Shown here piece after piece: positions 62,201 to 64,000 of a DNA stretch of 64,000 bases. Positions within the stretch are counted from its first letter, which is position 1, and each line of letters opens with the position of its first letter. The notes under the pieces were generated by a model. That model ran no database searches and was not told the origin of the DNA. It saw nothing but the letters and a program-made list of their open reading frames with translations. The DNA lies in assembly GCF_036373705.1 (NCBI RefSeq), contig NC_089852.1, positions 1,334,501 through 1,398,500 of the forward strand, given 5' to 3'. Origin of the DNA: Amia ocellicauda. Lineage: Eukaryota; Chordata; Actinopteri; Amiiformes; Amiidae. Both the position numbers and the translations under genes were made by a program.

Positions 62201-64000
62201 ATCTCAGTGTCACAGTATCTCAGTGTCACAGTGTCTCAGTGTTACAGTTGACAGTATCTCAGTGTCAGTGTCTCAGTGTTACAGTGTCTCAGTGTTACCG
62301 AATCTCAGTGTTACAGTGTCACAGTGTCTCAGTGTCAGTGTTACAGTATTTCACTGTTACAGTGTCATAGTATCTCAGTGTTACAGTATCTCAGTGTCAG
62401 TGTCTCAGTGTCACAGTATCTCAGTGTCAGTGTCTCAGTGTTACAGTGTCTCAGTGTTGCAGTGTCAGTGTCACAATATTTCAGTGTTACAGTGTCTCCG
62501 TGTCACAGTATCTCAGTGTCAGTGTCTCAGTGTTACAGTGTCTCAGTGTTACAGTGTCTCAGTGCCAGTGTCACAGTATTTCAGTGTTACAGTGTCTCCG
62601 TGTTACAGTATCTCAGTGTTTCTCAGTGTCACAGTATCTCAGTGTTACAGTTGACAGTATCTCAGTGTCACAGTATCTCAGTGTCAGTGTTACAGTATTT
62701 CAGTGTTACAGTGTCATAGTATCTCAGTGTTACAGTATCTCAGTGTTACAGTTGACAGTATCTCAGTGTCACAGTATCTCAGTGTTACAATTGACAGTAT
62801 CTCAGTGTCACAGTATCTCAGTGTCAGTGTTACAGTATTTCAGTGTTACAGTGTCATAGTATCTCAGTGTTACAGTTGACAGTATCTCAGTGTCAGTGTC
62901 TCAGTGTTACAGTGTCTCAGTGTTACCGAATCTCAGTGTTACACTGTCACAGTGTATCAGTGTCAGTGTTACAGTATTTCAGTGTTACAGTGTCATAGTA
63001 TCTCAGTGTTACAGTATCTCAGTGTCACAGAATCTCAGTGTAACAGTTGACAGTATCTCAGTGTCACAGTATCTCAGTGTCAGTGTCTCAGTGTTACAGT
63101 GTCTCAGTGTTACAGTGTCAGTGTCACAGTATTTCAGTGTTACAGTGTCTCCGTGTCACAGTATCTCAGTGTTACAGTGTCTCAGTGTTACAGTGTCTCA
63201 GTGTCAGTGTCAGAGTATTTCAGTGTTACAGTGTCTCAATGTTACAGTATCTCAGTGTCTCTCAGTGTCACAGTGTCTCAGTGTCAGTGTTACAGTATTT
63301 CAGTGTTACAGTGTCATAGTATCTCAGTGTTACAGTATCTCAGTGTCTCAGTGTTACAGTGTCTCAGTGGCAGTGTCACAGTATTTCAGTGTAACAGTGT
63401 CTCCGTGTTACAGTATCTCAGTGTTTCTCAGTGTCACAGTATCTCAGTGTTACAGTTGACAGTATCTCAGTGTCACAGTATCTCAGTGTTACAGTTGACA
63501 GTATCTCAGTGTCAGTGTCTCAGTGTTACAGTGTCTCAGTGTTACAGTATCTCAGTGTCTCTCAGTGTCACAGTATCTCAGTGTTACAGTTGACAGTATC
63601 TCAGTGTCACAGTATCTCAGTGTCAGTGTCTCAGTGTTACAGTGTCTCAGTGTTACAGTATCTCAGTGTCTCTCAGTGTCACAGTATCTCAGTGTTACAG
63701 TGTCACAGTATCTCAGTGTCACAGTGTCTCAGTGTCAGTGTCTCAGTGTTACAGTGTCTCAGTATCTCAGTGTCTCAGTATCACAGTATCTCAGTGTTTC
63801 AGTTGACAGTCTCAGTGTTACAGTATCTCAGTGTCTCTCAGTGTCACAGTATCTCAGTGTTACAGTTGACAGTATCTCAGTGTCAGTGTCTCAGTGTTAC
63901 AGTATCTCAGTGTCACAGTATTTCAGTGTTACAGTGTCTCAGTGTCACAGTGTCTGTGTCAGTGTTATAGTATCTCAGTGTTACAGTGTCACAGTGTCTC
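59256..64000 (+). repeat. Giant CAGT-headed array, distal domain with ~1.65-kb higher-order repeat
   Basis: Same octamers as the proximal domain, with more CAGTTGACAGTATCT and CAGTATTTCAGTGTTA combinations and the marker TTACCGAATCTC at 60701, 61262, 62295 and 62923. Large blocks repeat: CAGTAGACAG occurs at 59931 and 61584 (1653 bp apart) within long near-identical surroundings. The array continues past the window end. If IL17RE is intact it lies in an IL17RE intron. Confidence 0.97.

Noticed and set aside
50893..63970. Dozens of long open frames rich in Ser, Val, Gln and Cys across the right end
   Set aside because: They are translations of the octamer array in every forward frame. No start context, splice sites or codon bias; length follows from the scarcity of stop codons in the units.

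Overview
The window looks like a ray-finned fish genome. Genes are split into short exons with GT/AG junctions. The gaps between them are filled with Tc1/mariner-type DNA transposons, an L1/Tx1-type LINE, L2-type LINE fragments, a Ty3/gypsy element, simple repeats and very long minisatellites. I could not name the species from sequence alone. No bacterial gene, operon, CRISPR array, tRNA or rRNA was seen.

Three host genes can be assembled exon by exon. All lie on the minus strand in the order IL17RE - IL17RC - CRELD1, read from right to left. This is the arrangement of the human 3p25 cluster. CRELD1 (10241-13312, 10 exons) and IL17RC (16980-38669, 16 exons) are complete and keep frame at every junction; they predict 414 and 741 residues. 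Only the last two exons of IL17RE (47536-48844) are inside the window. They encode the membrane segment and a SEFIR domain carrying an unusual acidic/basic insertion. IL17RE and IL17RC are single-pass receptors whose cytoplasmic SEFIR domains recruit SEFIR adaptors in IL-17 signalling. CRELD1 is an unrelated EGF-repeat membrane protein that stays linked to them. Two further exon-like segments, 3094-3206 (minus) and 5242-5375 (plus), belong to genes I do not recognise.

Layout. 1-2428: two different IS630/Tc1/mariner elements side by side. 3094-9063: two orphan exons, a Tc1-type MITE and a 5'-truncated Tx1-like LINE with a clear 14-bp target duplication. 9064-14860: CRELD1 with its poly(A) signal and a GC-rich promoter. 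14955-15853: a deleted Tc1-like element. 16256-42725: IL17RC with poly(A) signal, a young 4.6-kb gypsy element inside one intron, and several CAGT-rich arrays, a MITE and LINE pieces in the other introns. 42726-47305: intergenic DNA with an L2-like fragment and a second DD36E Tc1/mariner copy whose transposase frame is open. 47346-48844: end of IL17RE. 49008-50876: an unclassified DNA transposon inserted at the left edge of a giant array. 50877-64000: at least 13.1 kb of degenerate CAGT-headed repeat units with higher-order structure, running off the window.

The most unusual features are the giant CAGT array with its 1.65-kb higher-order period, the repeated appearance of the same motif in at least four other places of this gene cluster, the unclassified transposon embedded in the array, and the low-complexity expansion inside the IL17RE signalling domain.
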